A stretch of DNA of 64,000 nucleotides from Mantis religiosa (taxonomy: Eukaryota; Arthropoda; Insecta; Mantodea; Mantidae): contig CM060955.1 in NCBI GenBank assembly GCA_030765055.1, positions 95,068,245 to 95,132,244 on the forward strand. The letters are read 5' to 3'. This document shows positions 1 to 9,648 of the stretch, in pieces. The notes under the pieces were generated by a model. That model was given only the letters and a program-made list of their open reading frames with translations. It did not search any database and was not told the DNA's origin. Position numbers and translations under genes: made by a program. Positions within the stretch are counted from its first letter, which is position 1. Every line of letters starts with the position of its first letter.

Positions 1-1160
1 CTGCGTTTTCTCCATATAGAACTGGAAACAATTCTGAACATTCCTTCCGCTTTGGGAGTTTAGAACCCTCCGAGGGGACTTTTTTTTTTTTTTTTTTTTT
101 GGAGACATCTACTTTGTGATACGACACTATATTATACTATTTATTTATTTATTTATTTTAATCTGCGAGCTTAGGTCCAGGTGTCTAGAGTCTAAACTTG
201 GACTTATTGTGCTCTTTATTATTTAAGAAATTACGAATCATATACAATTACTTAATGAAAAATTTCTTTTTGCAGACAGAACTTATGCCTACATTAACTA
301 ACCTAATGGCCACTGTCTCCAGTGGCCTTAGAACTAAATCTAACCTAACAGCAGCCTTATTATTATGTACATTTTCTAATAAATGACTAAATTAGCATTT
401 TAATCTGAATAATAAATTATACTGACTGAAGGCTGCTGACCTATTTGTAATATTTTGCACCTGCAACTGAAGTCTTCCCAGCCTAGTATCCTGAAGTCCA
501 TTAAATTTCGTTGAAACTCCATGCTGATTGGACATCCAATATTTACTTGTCTGTTGTAGGTATTTTCTTAAGTTATTTCTTCTTACTCCATGGTCCTGGT
601 TACCTTCGGCGATCTTTGAGTACTTTTTCATGAGTCGTTTGGGTTTCTTTTCCTTCTCCGTAAATTCATATTGATCTCCTTTGAATAAATATTAATATTA
701 AACGATGTAATCTCTTTATAAAGGTCCTATGAATGTTGATCCTTTTCCAATAGATGCTGATGTTAATTGATGTCATTTCTTTGTATAAATCTTGTTGATC
801 TCAAATGTATCGGGGTATTATCTTGATGTGTTATCTCTCCCCTTCTTCTATTCCGTAGTTGTGCTCTGTTCTGGTTATAGTCTTCCATTTCTAAATTGGA
901 TACTAGTTCTGTCATAATTTCCAACTGTTTATACTCTTCTTCTTTCCTCACTATATTCCATATTTGTTTTCATCCATGACATCACCTTCATCTTACTTAA
1001 CTTTAAGCCGTAGCTCTAACTGCATCCCTGTATACTGACCCCCCTATGCATGCTGCACGTAATAACCACGGGCGTCCGTCAGGGCTCTGTCATGGCAGGC
1101 GCCCGTAAAGCTAACAGACAGGCTAGCATGGTCTCCATGGTAGCATGAGTAGAATTTACC
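1..1160. other. no recognisable gene; simple T-rich repeats
   Basis: There is a run of 21 T at 80-100 and a short (TTTA)n tract at about 139-160. Two minus-strand open frames, 392-631 and 763-951, encode 79 and 62 residues rich in Gln, Asn, Arg and Lys. I recognise no family in them. Since the next element downstream is a LINE fragment in the same orientation, they could be LINE-related debris, but nothing in the sequence proves that. Confidence 0.5.
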
Positions 1161-1164
1161 TTTA

Positions 1165-1926
1165 CTAACCGGGGTGCTTTAGCGGAACCCTAATATAACA
1201 CACAAATCCCCTTTGCATGCCACTGCATGTTAGGTTACTAACAGCATGTGTATGGGGAGTTGATGTAGCCTCCAGGCGGCCGATCGTCACCGGGGGCGGC
1301 GGGTGTGGGGCCGCCCCTATTTTAAAATTAAAAAAAAAGTCATTTAACAGCTTATTCCTAATTTCAGTTTTAGATTTACATTGTTCGCCGATCAGTTCGT
1401 GCACTTTTGTTTCGTTCTGTTTCTTCAACCAATAATTTTCTGCACGTAGTTTGATTACATAATCAATTGTCCATATTCCCATAATGACGAGAAGTCCCAT
1501 TGTAGATATCTTAAATGCTGTTGCTCCTCTAGTAATTATCTGTAGTTGAGATCTGCGTAATAATGTTATATACTTCTTGTATTTTAATCTATGTGCCCAG
1601 CTACTCGCTATATATCCAACAATTCCTATTGTTATGCTTGTGTTATAAAAGTTAATTGCCTCTGCAGGTACACTGAAGTTTTTCTGAACAATTGATGTTA
1701 ATTTCATCATCACTCCTTGTGCTTTATTTCTTGCGTAATCAACATGATTTGAGAAGGTCAGTTTTTCGTCCAAGAGTATCCTCAGATATTTATGTTGTTG
1801 TAATCTTGTTAATGATCGGTTCATAATATTAATATTGGGATTTCTTTTTAGGCTTCGTTTAAGCAGCATGTATACGGTTTTTGCTGGAGCTATCGTTAAT
1901 TTAACCTCCTGACTCCACTTTTGTAC
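1165..1926 (-). mobile_element. R1-like non-LTR retrotransposon fragment (end of reverse transcriptase)
   Basis: The minus strand encodes the part of a LINE ORF2 that follows the polymerase palm. It reads KWSQEVKLTIAPAKT just upstream, then YLRILLDEKLTFSNHVDYA, and further on LLRRSQLQIITRGATAF, with the spacing expected of R1-clade elements (KLxPxKT, YLGxxLDxxLxWxxHI, RxxxLRxxxAYRT). About 200 codons remain open. No catalytic FADD motif, endonuclease or ORF1 is present, so the copy is 5' truncated. The 5' boundary coincides with the 13-bp repeat that flanks the neighbouring GC-rich retroposon at 1927. The lower-coordinate end (about 1165-1320) has a GC-rich stretch and a short A/T run and may be 3' UTR. 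Assignment to R1 rather than a sister clade is by motif resemblance only. Confidence 0.7.
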
Positions 1927-2495
1927 ACTACATTATACTATATATAAACTCAAGGGTATATACCAGGGCAGATCCTCACAGAGTGAAGACTGATCCCCCT
2001 CTGAAGACCAGGGAGTTACCGAACTGTCCCAAAAGGGCGTCCGGTGCCTCCGTGGGGCTTTACATAGGGCAAAACCTAAAGACTGAGAAGGCCCCCCCCC
2101 CCAACTGGTCCTGTGCACTCAAGACGGGATGGAAGAGGATACGCCACTTACGCGCGCCAACTCCAAAATGGGAAGGCTACCGATATGACTTCGGTGGGAT
2201 CGCCTGGTGATCTAGCACACCTTCTAGTAGCTATGCTGGCTAGTACGCGGGAATATATGGTTTCCCTCAACCCCGTCCGGAGACGTACCCGATCTCCCAC
2301 GGGTAGCGGGAACCACTGCCCCCTCGTGTCCAACCCAACCCGAACAACTCCCATTGAGGGAGTGGCTCGAATGTTCGGCCCGAGGTTCCTCTAGTAACGT
2401 GAGAGGTACCACGAGTGCGAGGGGTCCGCAGCGCCCACACCACGGCAGCTGCAGGGGACGGATCCCCTCCCCTACGAGAAGCACTACATTATACT
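1927..2495 (-). mobile_element. GC-rich retroposon, copy 1
   Basis: This is a ~545-bp GC-rich block in AT-rich surroundings. It is flanked by the 13-mer actacattatact at 1927-1939 and 2483-2495. It shares long segments with 2496-3044 and 45464-45961, such as gatcccctcccctacg, ggcccgaggttcctctagta and gtggcgtatcc on the opposite strand. Minus orientation is inferred from the T-rich left edge and an A-rich tail in copy 2. Its short open frames differ between copies, so it appears non-coding. The left part (1940-2110) is less similar to the other copies than the rest. Confidence 0.65.
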
Positions 2496-3044
2496 TATTT
2501 ACTTTTATTTAGGTGCAGAAGATCTACTCTCATTAGTCCTGGACCCGTAAGACCAAGGATCCGGGCCTCCTTCTACCCGGGAGCGTTGAAAAACTCCGGG
2601 GGTCTTTCCATGGGGCAATACCTTGAGTCTAAAAAGCCTCCCCATCGACTACAACGTCAAGACGGGTAGAAGTGGATACGCCACTTACGCGCGTCAACCC
2701 CGCAGGAGAACTACCGAAAACCTCGGTAGGGCCGCCTGGTAATCTAGCACAGCTTCTACTAGCTCTGCAGGCTAGTACGCGGGACTTATGAGGCAACCGT
2801 CTACACCCTCCGGGCGGCCGTAGTCAGGCCGCAGGTACCCAATTCCCCGTGGGTGTCGGGAACACACCGCCCCCTCGTGTCCAAACCAATCTGAAAAACT
2901 CCCCAACGGGAGGGACTCGGCAGTTCGGCCCGAGGTTCCTCTAGTAACGTCTGAGGTACCACGAGTGCTAAGGGTCCGCAGCGCCCGCACCTCGGCAGCT
3001 GAAGGGGACGGATCCCCTCCCCTACGGGAAGACTACATCATACT
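2496..3044 (-). mobile_element. GC-rich retroposon, copy 2 (tandem with copy 1)
   Basis: The second copy lies head to tail with copy 1. The flanking 13-mer appears a third time, as actacatcatact with one mismatch, at 3032-3044. Read on the minus strand, the element starts with a GC-rich block and ends at 2496-2515 in an A-rich tail containing aataaaagtaaataag, a polyadenylation-like end consistent with an RNA intermediate. The body agrees closely with the copy at 45.5 kb. No tRNA-like head or conserved open frame was found, so it is not a standard tRNA-derived SINE. It may be the 3' end of an unrecognised LINE. Confidence 0.65.
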
Positions 3045-3975
3045 ACGGTACTCATGCGTCACGCAACAGTTTACAACTAGATGAACAACTTAATACCCAG
3101 CCATCACAACACGTGTAGTTCCTACCACTGCTGCAAATAAACAAAGCTTAAGCTACGTGTTTGTCCCGAGTAATATAGCACTTCTAGAAGCAATTCGCCG
3201 CCATATAGTACCCACAGCACTTGGAAGAGTGTTCGGAAGAGCTTAATGAAGTCGTAAAAGACGTAACCAATTCGATATCAGAATTTTGTCCGTTATGTGG
3301 AATATAGGAAGGGTGAAGGGGGCGGTTTACAATAAAACTCTTCTACTGCATTGCACAATATTCCATAAAAAATACGGGGTAGTGTCGCAGGTACAGCGTC
3401 GGTTAACTCAGCAGTGTAATTTCTTAAAGTTAATAAACTACGGAGCACATATGAACATTTTCGAAGAGAATAATGGACTAAAATACTATGAAACTGTACC
3501 GTTATATACAGTAAATGTGAGACATTCATAATATTGTTTTTAAAATGACGTTTTTTGCTTCCTAATAAAAATCCTGGTTACCAGAAGCCAGCAGGTTTGG
3601 CACGTGTATGCAAAATATGTCATGTTGACCTTGAAGACAGATATCACAAACACGGCAGAGAGCACTTTCTCTATATACCTTTTACTCCAAGGCCGACACT
3701 TTCGTCGCGATCATTCGGCGCGTGTTGTAAGGCACATGTTTTGCAACGGTCTGGTAAAACTTGTCTCTATTAATTAATCAGACGGAAAGAGACCGCATGT
3801 AGGTAAGTTGGAGAAAACGGTATTGTGATGGAAATTGGGTCACTGGGCTAACAAGGAAAAGGTACACCTCTTTTCAGGAAGCACGTGATCACTTACAGCT
3901 TCTATGTTTCATTGGCTGTTGCAAATCTAGTTCATATTCTTATTTTATAAGGGTAGGGACTTTATCGTTTATCTG

Positions 3976-3978
<3 letters not shown>
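3045..3978. other. no recognisable gene
   Basis: This is mixed-composition DNA. An open frame at 3555-3773 (72 aa, plus) contains a CKICH motif and basic residues. I considered a zinc-binding transposase tail but could not match one. Frames at 3286-3531 overlap on both strands and show no family signature. Confidence 0.4.

Positions 3979-4028
<50 letters not shown>
3979..4028. repeat. (CA)25 microsatellite
   Basis: An uninterrupted CA dinucleotide tract of 50 bases, read directly. Confidence 0.98.
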
Positions 4029-4031
<3 letters not shown>

Positions 4032-4232
4032 CTTCCTAGTAGCGAGTAACGTAATCGGCTACTATACCTGTTTTGTATAATACCGAGACTCGATCCGAGC
4101 GATGTGGATAAAGTGAAGTAGGTTTTCCGGACAAATCAACTCCCGCACACTCTCTCCATGTTACACGACGCTAAATCCTTTCTCTCTCACTTCAGTCTGA
4201 GAATTACTCCAAAGGAAATACTGAAGCATATA

Positions 4233-5065
4233 CAGGAGCGGTCCTTAGTTTATGGGACGATGTAAACAAAAGCACGCGTACATGTGTGACATCACTGTTT
4301 GAGCTTTTAACTCTCTGAGGATGAAAAATATAGTTCGCATATAATTTTTAAAGACTTTATGTCTAATGCAAAATATATAAATAGCTTCGCATTATTACAA
4401 ATGCAACAGTAAAATAGTATTCTTTTTGGTATATTTAAGCGTAATTTGTATGCATTAATCAGAGTGTATGTTGCGTTTGCAAAGTTTAAAAGAAGAAGAA
4501 AGGGAGAAAATCAGTTGTACAACACGGCAGCTTCGGTGCAATATGTCAACATTACAGAGGGAAAGCGTTAAAAAGTGGTGAGAAACATATTATATTGAAA
4601 GTGTTTTGCAAGTTGTATGAAAAATATCCATATTTAGTAAAGGAGGACATTACTTTGTCAGCGGAACATATCGGTGTTTTAGCGCCAATATTTAGCGCCT
4701 CCCGAAATGAGGTTGTGAAAACGGGTCGGGTTTCCAATCCAGGAAAATATCGAATAAGAAAGAAGCCACTGTGGAAAGTGAAGTGTTATTCGTCGCAAGG
4801 TTCATAGCTTCTTTGAAAGAAACGAGTCACTGCAAATACAAAAGGGTTTCAAGCAGAAAACAATGATTCCAATTAGCCGAGCTTTAAGAAAACGAGCTTC
4901 CATGCCATTCTTCGTGACATAAGTTTTGAATTTGTGAACAGAAACAGAAGAAATATAATTGTAGAGCATGAAGATATTGTTGGGTGCAAGAATTATCAAA
5001 GGAAAATCTGGAAGTGGAAGTATTTAAGGAATTCGACCGTTGTCAGATTCCAGTTAGGTACGTAA

Positions 5066-5105
<40 letters not shown>

Positions 5106-5481
5106 TGCAAGCCAGCAAAGCTTTCATCATTGCCAAAGTGACCACACGCAGTTATTTAGCACTTATTCCGCAGAAAGACACTGCCTTAATTTTTAATTTA
5201 TACATGAGGCGATATTATGTGAAGATATCAAATATTTGGGTAGTTGTTATAAGCATCCAGTCACTTTTTAGCGTACAAAAGGAAAATATATTACACACCT
5301 TTGCATTTAATCTTAGCCTAAATTAAGAAATTTACATTAATTTAAGTAAATTGACATCGCACATGTTTTACACGTGTTGGATAAAATAGTGCGACCATTC
5401 CCTCCAATCACAGTTGCCAGCGGAGTAATACATTTCCCCGCCTTGTTTACATCACTCCATAAACTAAGGACGGCGCCACCA
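4233..5481 (+). mobile_element. IS630/Tc1-mariner-like DNA transposon, catalytic half deleted
   Basis: The ends are imperfect terminal inverted repeats. The left one contains gtccttagtttatgg followed by gatgtaaacaa, and the right end carries the same pair on the opposite strand (mismatches in between). TA dinucleotides sit outside each end (4231-4232 and 5482-5483), the target duplication of this superfamily. Inside, a plus-strand transposase remnant covers only the N-terminal DNA-binding half. The region that should carry the DDE/D catalytic core is absent. Instead there is a run of 36 T at 5068-5103 and ~350 bp of unrecognised AT-rich DNA. The element is therefore non-autonomous. Confidence 0.75.
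4550..5056 (+). pseudogene. IS630-like transposase N-terminal remnant
   Basis: Read with frame changes, the strand gives KVFCKLYEKYPYLVKEDITL, then RIRKKPLWKVKCYSSQ, then NRRNIIVEHEDIV. This follows the layout of the helix-turn-helix half and the linker that precedes the first catalytic Asp in IS630/Tc1-like transposases. The continuous part is 4595-4807, which ends at a TAG after a one-base shift. The later segment near 4900-5050 is in another frame. No DDE residues survive. The family call rests on motif order, not on an alignment. Confidence 0.55.
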
Positions 5482-5483
5482 TA

Positions 5484-5937
5484 GTTGCCTAGAGTGTCTG
5501 TCTTGTTTCATATATACATGAATGGAAGCATTTGTAGAAGTAGTTCAGTCCATCTCCATGGTTTCAATTTGGCTAAAATCCCCAAAAGTAAATACATATT
5601 AAATAAAAAGTCTATTTGGCATTGGTTTTAATTCCAGTGCCTGTTACTCCAGTTAGCTTTGCCAATAAGAAGCTCCATTTGCACCTCAAGTTGTTCAATT
5701 TTCCAGCTGGGATTCAGGGAGAATTAACTTTAAAAGTTAGAGAATGTTTTTCTGCATTTATGTATAGCTCCAAATATAAACATAATTAAATCGACTGTCA
5801 ATAATAAATTGTCATAAAAAATAAATTTAAAAGATTGAAGACGTATTCTGAAACAGCTAGAAGTGTGGACAATTTTATATGTCAGTTTTGTGCATTAGTA
5901 TTCAGAATAATATCAAAGCTTATTTTTCTAAATAATA

Positions 5938-5939
<2 letters not shown>
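5484..5939. other. no recognisable gene
   Basis: AT-rich sequence between the transposon and the (TC)n tract, with no repeat family or coding signature that I can identify. Confidence 0.5.
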
Positions 5940-5940
<1 letters not shown>

Positions 5941-6022
<82 letters not shown>

Positions 6023-6030
6023 ATATATAT
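5941..6030. repeat. (TC)39 followed by (AT)5 microsatellite
   Basis: A pure TC tract runs from 5941 to 6018 and passes directly into AT repeats at 6021-6030. The AT tract resumes after the solo LTR, so this is one compound microsatellite that was split. Confidence 0.97.
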
Positions 6031-6495
6031 TATCACGGCGACGTGCACAAAAGGTTTGGTGCAGAGAGATAAGCGCGGCTTGTGTAAACAAGAGCCGGCA
6101 AATAAAGATAGCGAAGATAAAGGACTTGCCGGCACAGATTAAGTTATGCTTCTGGAAGGCTTCTTATAGTGACAGAAGATTCGATGCCTTGTTTATTCCA
6201 TAAATATCTAGTGATGGTTACAGAACAGTCTCGAATTATCAATGAGGTATTTAAGGAAGCCACGACTCTCCAAGAGCCAAGGGCCAGTTGTAAACAGTTA
6301 GTAAACAGATGTTGTAACAGGAGTGTTGTAAACAGATGTAATCAGAACGCTGTGTATTATCGTCATCGACCGTGGTAGATTGTGATTGTGTATGTAACGA
6401 AACTGTGCTGTAATCTGAAAGTGTATTTCTACGGAAATAAAGAACATTTTGAATTACTGCAAGTTGGACTTTTAATTTTACGAGCCCACAAAGTC

Positions 6496-6498
<3 letters not shown>
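6031..6498 (+). mobile_element. solo LTR of a Ty3/gypsy-type family
   Basis: The right end, cccacaaagtcaca, is the U5 end shared (on the opposite strand) by the LTRs at 18175, 20690, 25855, 42664 and 59108. The interior shares ggcttgtgtaaacaag and aataaagaacattt (a polyadenylation signal) with the 42.7-kb copy. The LTR start has tatcac where a TG start is expected. ATAT duplications flank it at 6027-6030 and 6499-6502. No internal element sequence is present, so it most likely arose by LTR-LTR recombination. Confidence 0.8.

Positions 6499-6544
<46 letters not shown>
6499..6544. repeat. (AT)23 microsatellite
   Basis: A pure AT tract immediately following the solo LTR. It is the continuation of the tract at 6021-6030. 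Confidence 0.97.
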
Positions 6545-6546
<2 letters not shown>

Positions 6547-6705
6547 ATTTATGTAGTTGATTATAACCTTAAATGAAAGGAAACCCCCAAAGAAAAGATA
6601 GTGGTTTTACATTTTGATTAGACTAGCTTATGCAGACAGAAGTTTCAATGATATATCAGATTTGGAAAAATTCAATATCATGACCGGGAACCAAAACATG
6701 CTCTC

Positions 6706-6922
6706 GCCCGCCTCGGTAGCGTGGTGGTAGCATGTCTGCCTCACGTTCAAGAGGTGCCGAGTTCGGATCTCGGTTAGGGTGGGTTACCTGGATAAGGTTT
6801 TTCTAGGGTTTTCCTTATCCTGATAGACTAATGTCGGGTAACTCTAAGCTCCATGAACCCTGGATTCATTTGAGCATCATTTCATCCATCAATATGACTT
6901 AACGTCGGAGGACGTAAATTAC

Positions 6923-6950
<28 letters not shown>
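6706..6950 (+). mobile_element. tRNA-derived SINE, family A, copy 1
   Basis: The head gcccgcctcggtagcgtggt resembles a tRNA D-arm/A box and gagttcggatctcgg a T-arm/B box. The core has ttcctggataagg-like sequence, cgggtaactctaagctcc and tcatttgagcatcatttca, and the end is ggaggacgtaaattac followed by a pure A run of 28. This is the most complete copy. At least eleven relatives lie in the window on both strands. Confidence 0.9.
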
Positions 6951-6953
<3 letters not shown>

Positions 6954-7630
6954 CTCTCCTTGCCGATTTCCTCATTCGTAGGAGTGATGCTCTCATCTCT
7001 TCAGCTGCCATATTATGAGTGTTGCATGACAATTGTTGTTTCTTCCGTTTGGATTGGGTTGAACTCGGATTTCCGATATCCATGAGAGGTTGAGAATATC
7101 TAGGAATGATGTCCAGGAGAGGTTCTGAGACATATTGCTCTTTGGTACCAGCCTTAACTGGCAAATAACATGCTAGAACGCTGTCCGTCCTATTGAAGCT
7201 TCCGGTTTTACAAGAGTTTTCTCCTTTGGAGTTTATACGGTAAGTGGCGTGACCATTTCCATCCCTACGGAAGCGGTCACTGCATAAGAAATCAGGTAGT
7301 GGCGAAATGGAAACACCCACTAAGGAAAGCGCCTTCCCTGGTTCTAGCTTTGACTCCGGATATCCTTTTCCATAGAATTTCTACTGTTAATTTTCTGTCC
7401 ACTTGAGCTACCTGGCTAGATATTACACGGAAGCGCATTGAAACTTCTCACCTGATTCCAATAAACCTTCAAGGCAACCTCCATTGGAAAAGGTGAATCA
7501 GTACTTGAAATCTCCAACGATTCCAATCTTTTACATGACTGGTATTAAAAATAATTGGTATTACAGAACAAATTAAACTTAGAGGCTAAACATAAATTCA
7601 AGAAATGTACATCACATGCAACATTACAAG
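6951..7630. other. no recognisable gene; one long minus-strand open frame
   Basis: A minus-strand frame at 6919-7320 stays open for 133 codons and starts inside the SINE tail. Leaving out the poly-Phe end, about 120 residues of mixed composition remain (for example SQPLMDIGNPSSTQSKRKKQ). I recognise no domain. It could be a fragment of a host exon or processed transcript, or chance. Confidence 0.3.
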
Positions 7631-7815
7631 TCGTCGGTGTGGTTAGCTCTGTTGGTTAGACACTTGGTTCAGGTCGCGGTTTCAAATCAAGCCCAAACCG
7701 AAAGATTTAAATGTGCTTAAACACGACAGCTCATGTCAGTAGACTTAGTGGCATATAAAATAACACCTGTTGACAAAATTACTACACACCGGTAACGCTG
7801 ATACCTTCCTGGCAA
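7631..7815 (+). mobile_element. tRNA-derived SINE, family G
   Basis: The head gtggttagctctgttggtta and cgcggtttcaaatcaagccc fit A and B boxes. The body contains gatttaaatgtgcttaaaca, gctcatgtcagtagactta and ctacacaccggtaacgctga, a layout I know from a widespread class of insect SINEs. It occurs once in the window and is somewhat degraded. Confidence 0.65.
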
Positions 7816-7854
7816 TTGACAGCATCTTTAAGAAGTAATTTAACTTTTTCAGAC

Positions 7855-8331
7855 ATTGTAAGTCGTTTTAGTTAATTGATGGAATTTAATCATTTCTTCA
7901 TACTGGCCGTATACAGGCTAAGGTCTTTGATAGATAGAGTCAACATGAAAAATTCAGTACCATGGCCGGGATTTGAACCACGGATCTCCTGGTTTCCGTC
8001 CAGTTGCTCTAACCCATTGAGCTACCATGGCCAACGTGCTGTCCTGACAGTAAGTTCTCCATTTGACTCATATATTTCCCTGGTAGACCACTCTCGAATA
8101 CGAGAGTCCCTAGTGGTCTACCGGGGAATTTAATGTCTCGGATAAGAGAGACCCTAGTGGTCTACCGGGGAAATATATGAGTCAAATGGAGAATTTAATG
8201 TTAGGACGGCACGTTGGCCATGGTAGCTCAATGGGTTAGAGCGACTGGACGGAAACCAGGAGATCCGTGGTTCAAATCCCGGCCATGACATTGAATTTTT
8301 CATGTTGACTCTATCTATTGTAAGTCGTTTT
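7855..8331 (-). mobile_element. palindromic tRNA-armed retroposon, family C, copy 1
   Basis: Positions 7931-8317 form a near-perfect inverted repeat of ~190-bp arms. Each arm carries a tRNA-like sequence (gccatggtagctcaatggg ... ggttcaaatcccggccatg). The tRNA-like part can form a D stem of 4/4 pairs, an anticodon stem of 4/5, an acceptor stem of 6/7 and a weak T stem. attgtaagtcgtttt flanks the whole at 7855-7869 and 8317-8331, a 15-bp target duplication. This indicates target-primed retroposition, not cut-and-paste. The sequence 7870-7930 (gccgtatacaggctaagg) is the non-palindromic 3' part seen in other copies. Confidence 0.75.
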
Positions 8332-8384
8332 TGAAATTAGCTTAAAGTTTAGCTGGGGCACTCGAATCAATTAAGAACTTCCGT

Positions 8385-8475
8385 GTGGATATCCTGACAC
8401 GGTAGTTCAAGCGGTAAGAGCATCGCCAACAAAAGTCGAAGATTCATCCCAGGCCATGGTAATAATTTTTCAATT
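8385..8475 (+). repeat. degenerate tRNA-like repeat
   Basis: The segment ggtagttcaagcggtaagag followed by gattcatcccaggccatgg has A-box and B-box spacing. It is probably an old SINE head. No tail or flanking duplication was found. Confidence 0.4.
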
Positions 8476-9648
8476 TTATCTTTAACGTGAAGTTAATGTG
8501 TAAATTTTGCAAATTTTGCTAAAGAAGAAACATAATTTTATATCAATTGAGGCTGACTCTTTTAGTATCCTTTTGTACATTTGGCAGGAAGGACTACTTA
8601 ATTTTACTCTACGACATGGACCACTGGCTTTACTTCCCTTCAGAAAAAATCCACACTAAAGTTCTTAACCTAAGAAAGAGGCTAACATATTACAAGTATA
8701 CCACGAGGGCGACAGAGTTATCTCGCCCCCATTACCTCCAGCAGTTCGTGATTTTTAATTTCGCGCTAGGCAACAAAAAGCTTTTAAATATTGCTAATGA
8801 TAAAGCAGATGACTGAGAGCATGTAATACATATATGAATATTATAGCATCGTATGCAGCGGAATGCATTTAGCCTCGTGTAACAGTGTCTCTAAGGAAAC
8901 CCGGCTTGCCTGCGCATGTGGTTCATTATGTAATAATAATGTGAAGTGAAGTAGGTTGTGACGTAACATTACGTAAAAGAAAGGGAAAGTGGAAATGTCT
9001 TATGCACTATAACGCTGGCTGGTCCACGGCAACCGGCCAGGCTGAGCAGTGGCTGACTGACTGTCGGAGACCCTTTGTGGGGTTTCTTCCGGGACCATGT
9101 CACCATCCACCCACAATTACACAAGCCATTTGAGTTATCGCTACGTGCAACATTGCCTTCCGCTTCGAACACTACTGGCATGTCCATGTTCCTCGCACTT
9201 TATCTTAAGAGTTCATTTTACTGTACCTTTAAACACCAAATGCAGACAAACTAGAGAGTCTAATTAATACTATTTTACTGTTTATGTTATTAGTAAATAT
9301 GAGCTTGAATTCCAAAAATGTAATTTTATTATTTTCTCAGTTGTTTATCTGCAGTAAGTAACTAAAAATGAATACTAACATTTCGTAGGAAAATTAGAAA
9401 AGGCTCTATGGGTACCTGAGAACAGCTAACTCCAAAGCAAAATGTCTGGTAAATACCAAATTTAAAATTAGGTAGTTCCAAAGAGTGACACAAAGATTTT
9501 CAAGAAAATGTTCTGACCCCAAACTACCTTTAGTTTACTACCACGTACCTTTTACATGGGATAAATTTGAATAGTTTGATTTAATAAAGAGTCTTAAAAA
9601 TGTCGATTAAAAACAAATATTTACGATATTTGTACAACAAATAAAATG
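8476..9648. other. no recognisable gene
   Basis: AT-rich DNA with a GC-richer patch at about 8960-9190 (ccgggaccatgtcaccatcc) that faintly recalls SINE cores. Open frames at 8547-8816 and 8969-9187 show no family signature. Confidence 0.4.

Noticed and set aside
2113..2669. Overlapping open frames on both strands
   Set aside because: They lie in the GC-rich retroposon, and the corresponding frames in the other copies differ, so they are not conserved coding sequence.
3555..3773. Zinc-binding tail of a piggyBac-type transposase (CKICH)
   Set aside because: Only one Cys/His cluster, without the expected further Cys pairs, TTAA targets or terminal repeats nearby.
5835..6203. Open frames of repeated Ser-Leu or Arg-Glu
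   Set aside because: They are translations of the (TC)n microsatellite.
8219..8290. Possible functional tRNA gene
   Set aside because: The cloverleaf is imperfect (weak T stem, C at position 33), and the same sequence recurs as arms of a dispersed retroposon family, so it is a SINE head and not a tRNA gene.
9400..9540. Similarity between tttcaagaaaatgttctgac here and actttcaagaaaattccttc near 55118
   Set aside because: Only a ~35-bp patchy match in AT-rich DNA. Not enough to call a repeat family.
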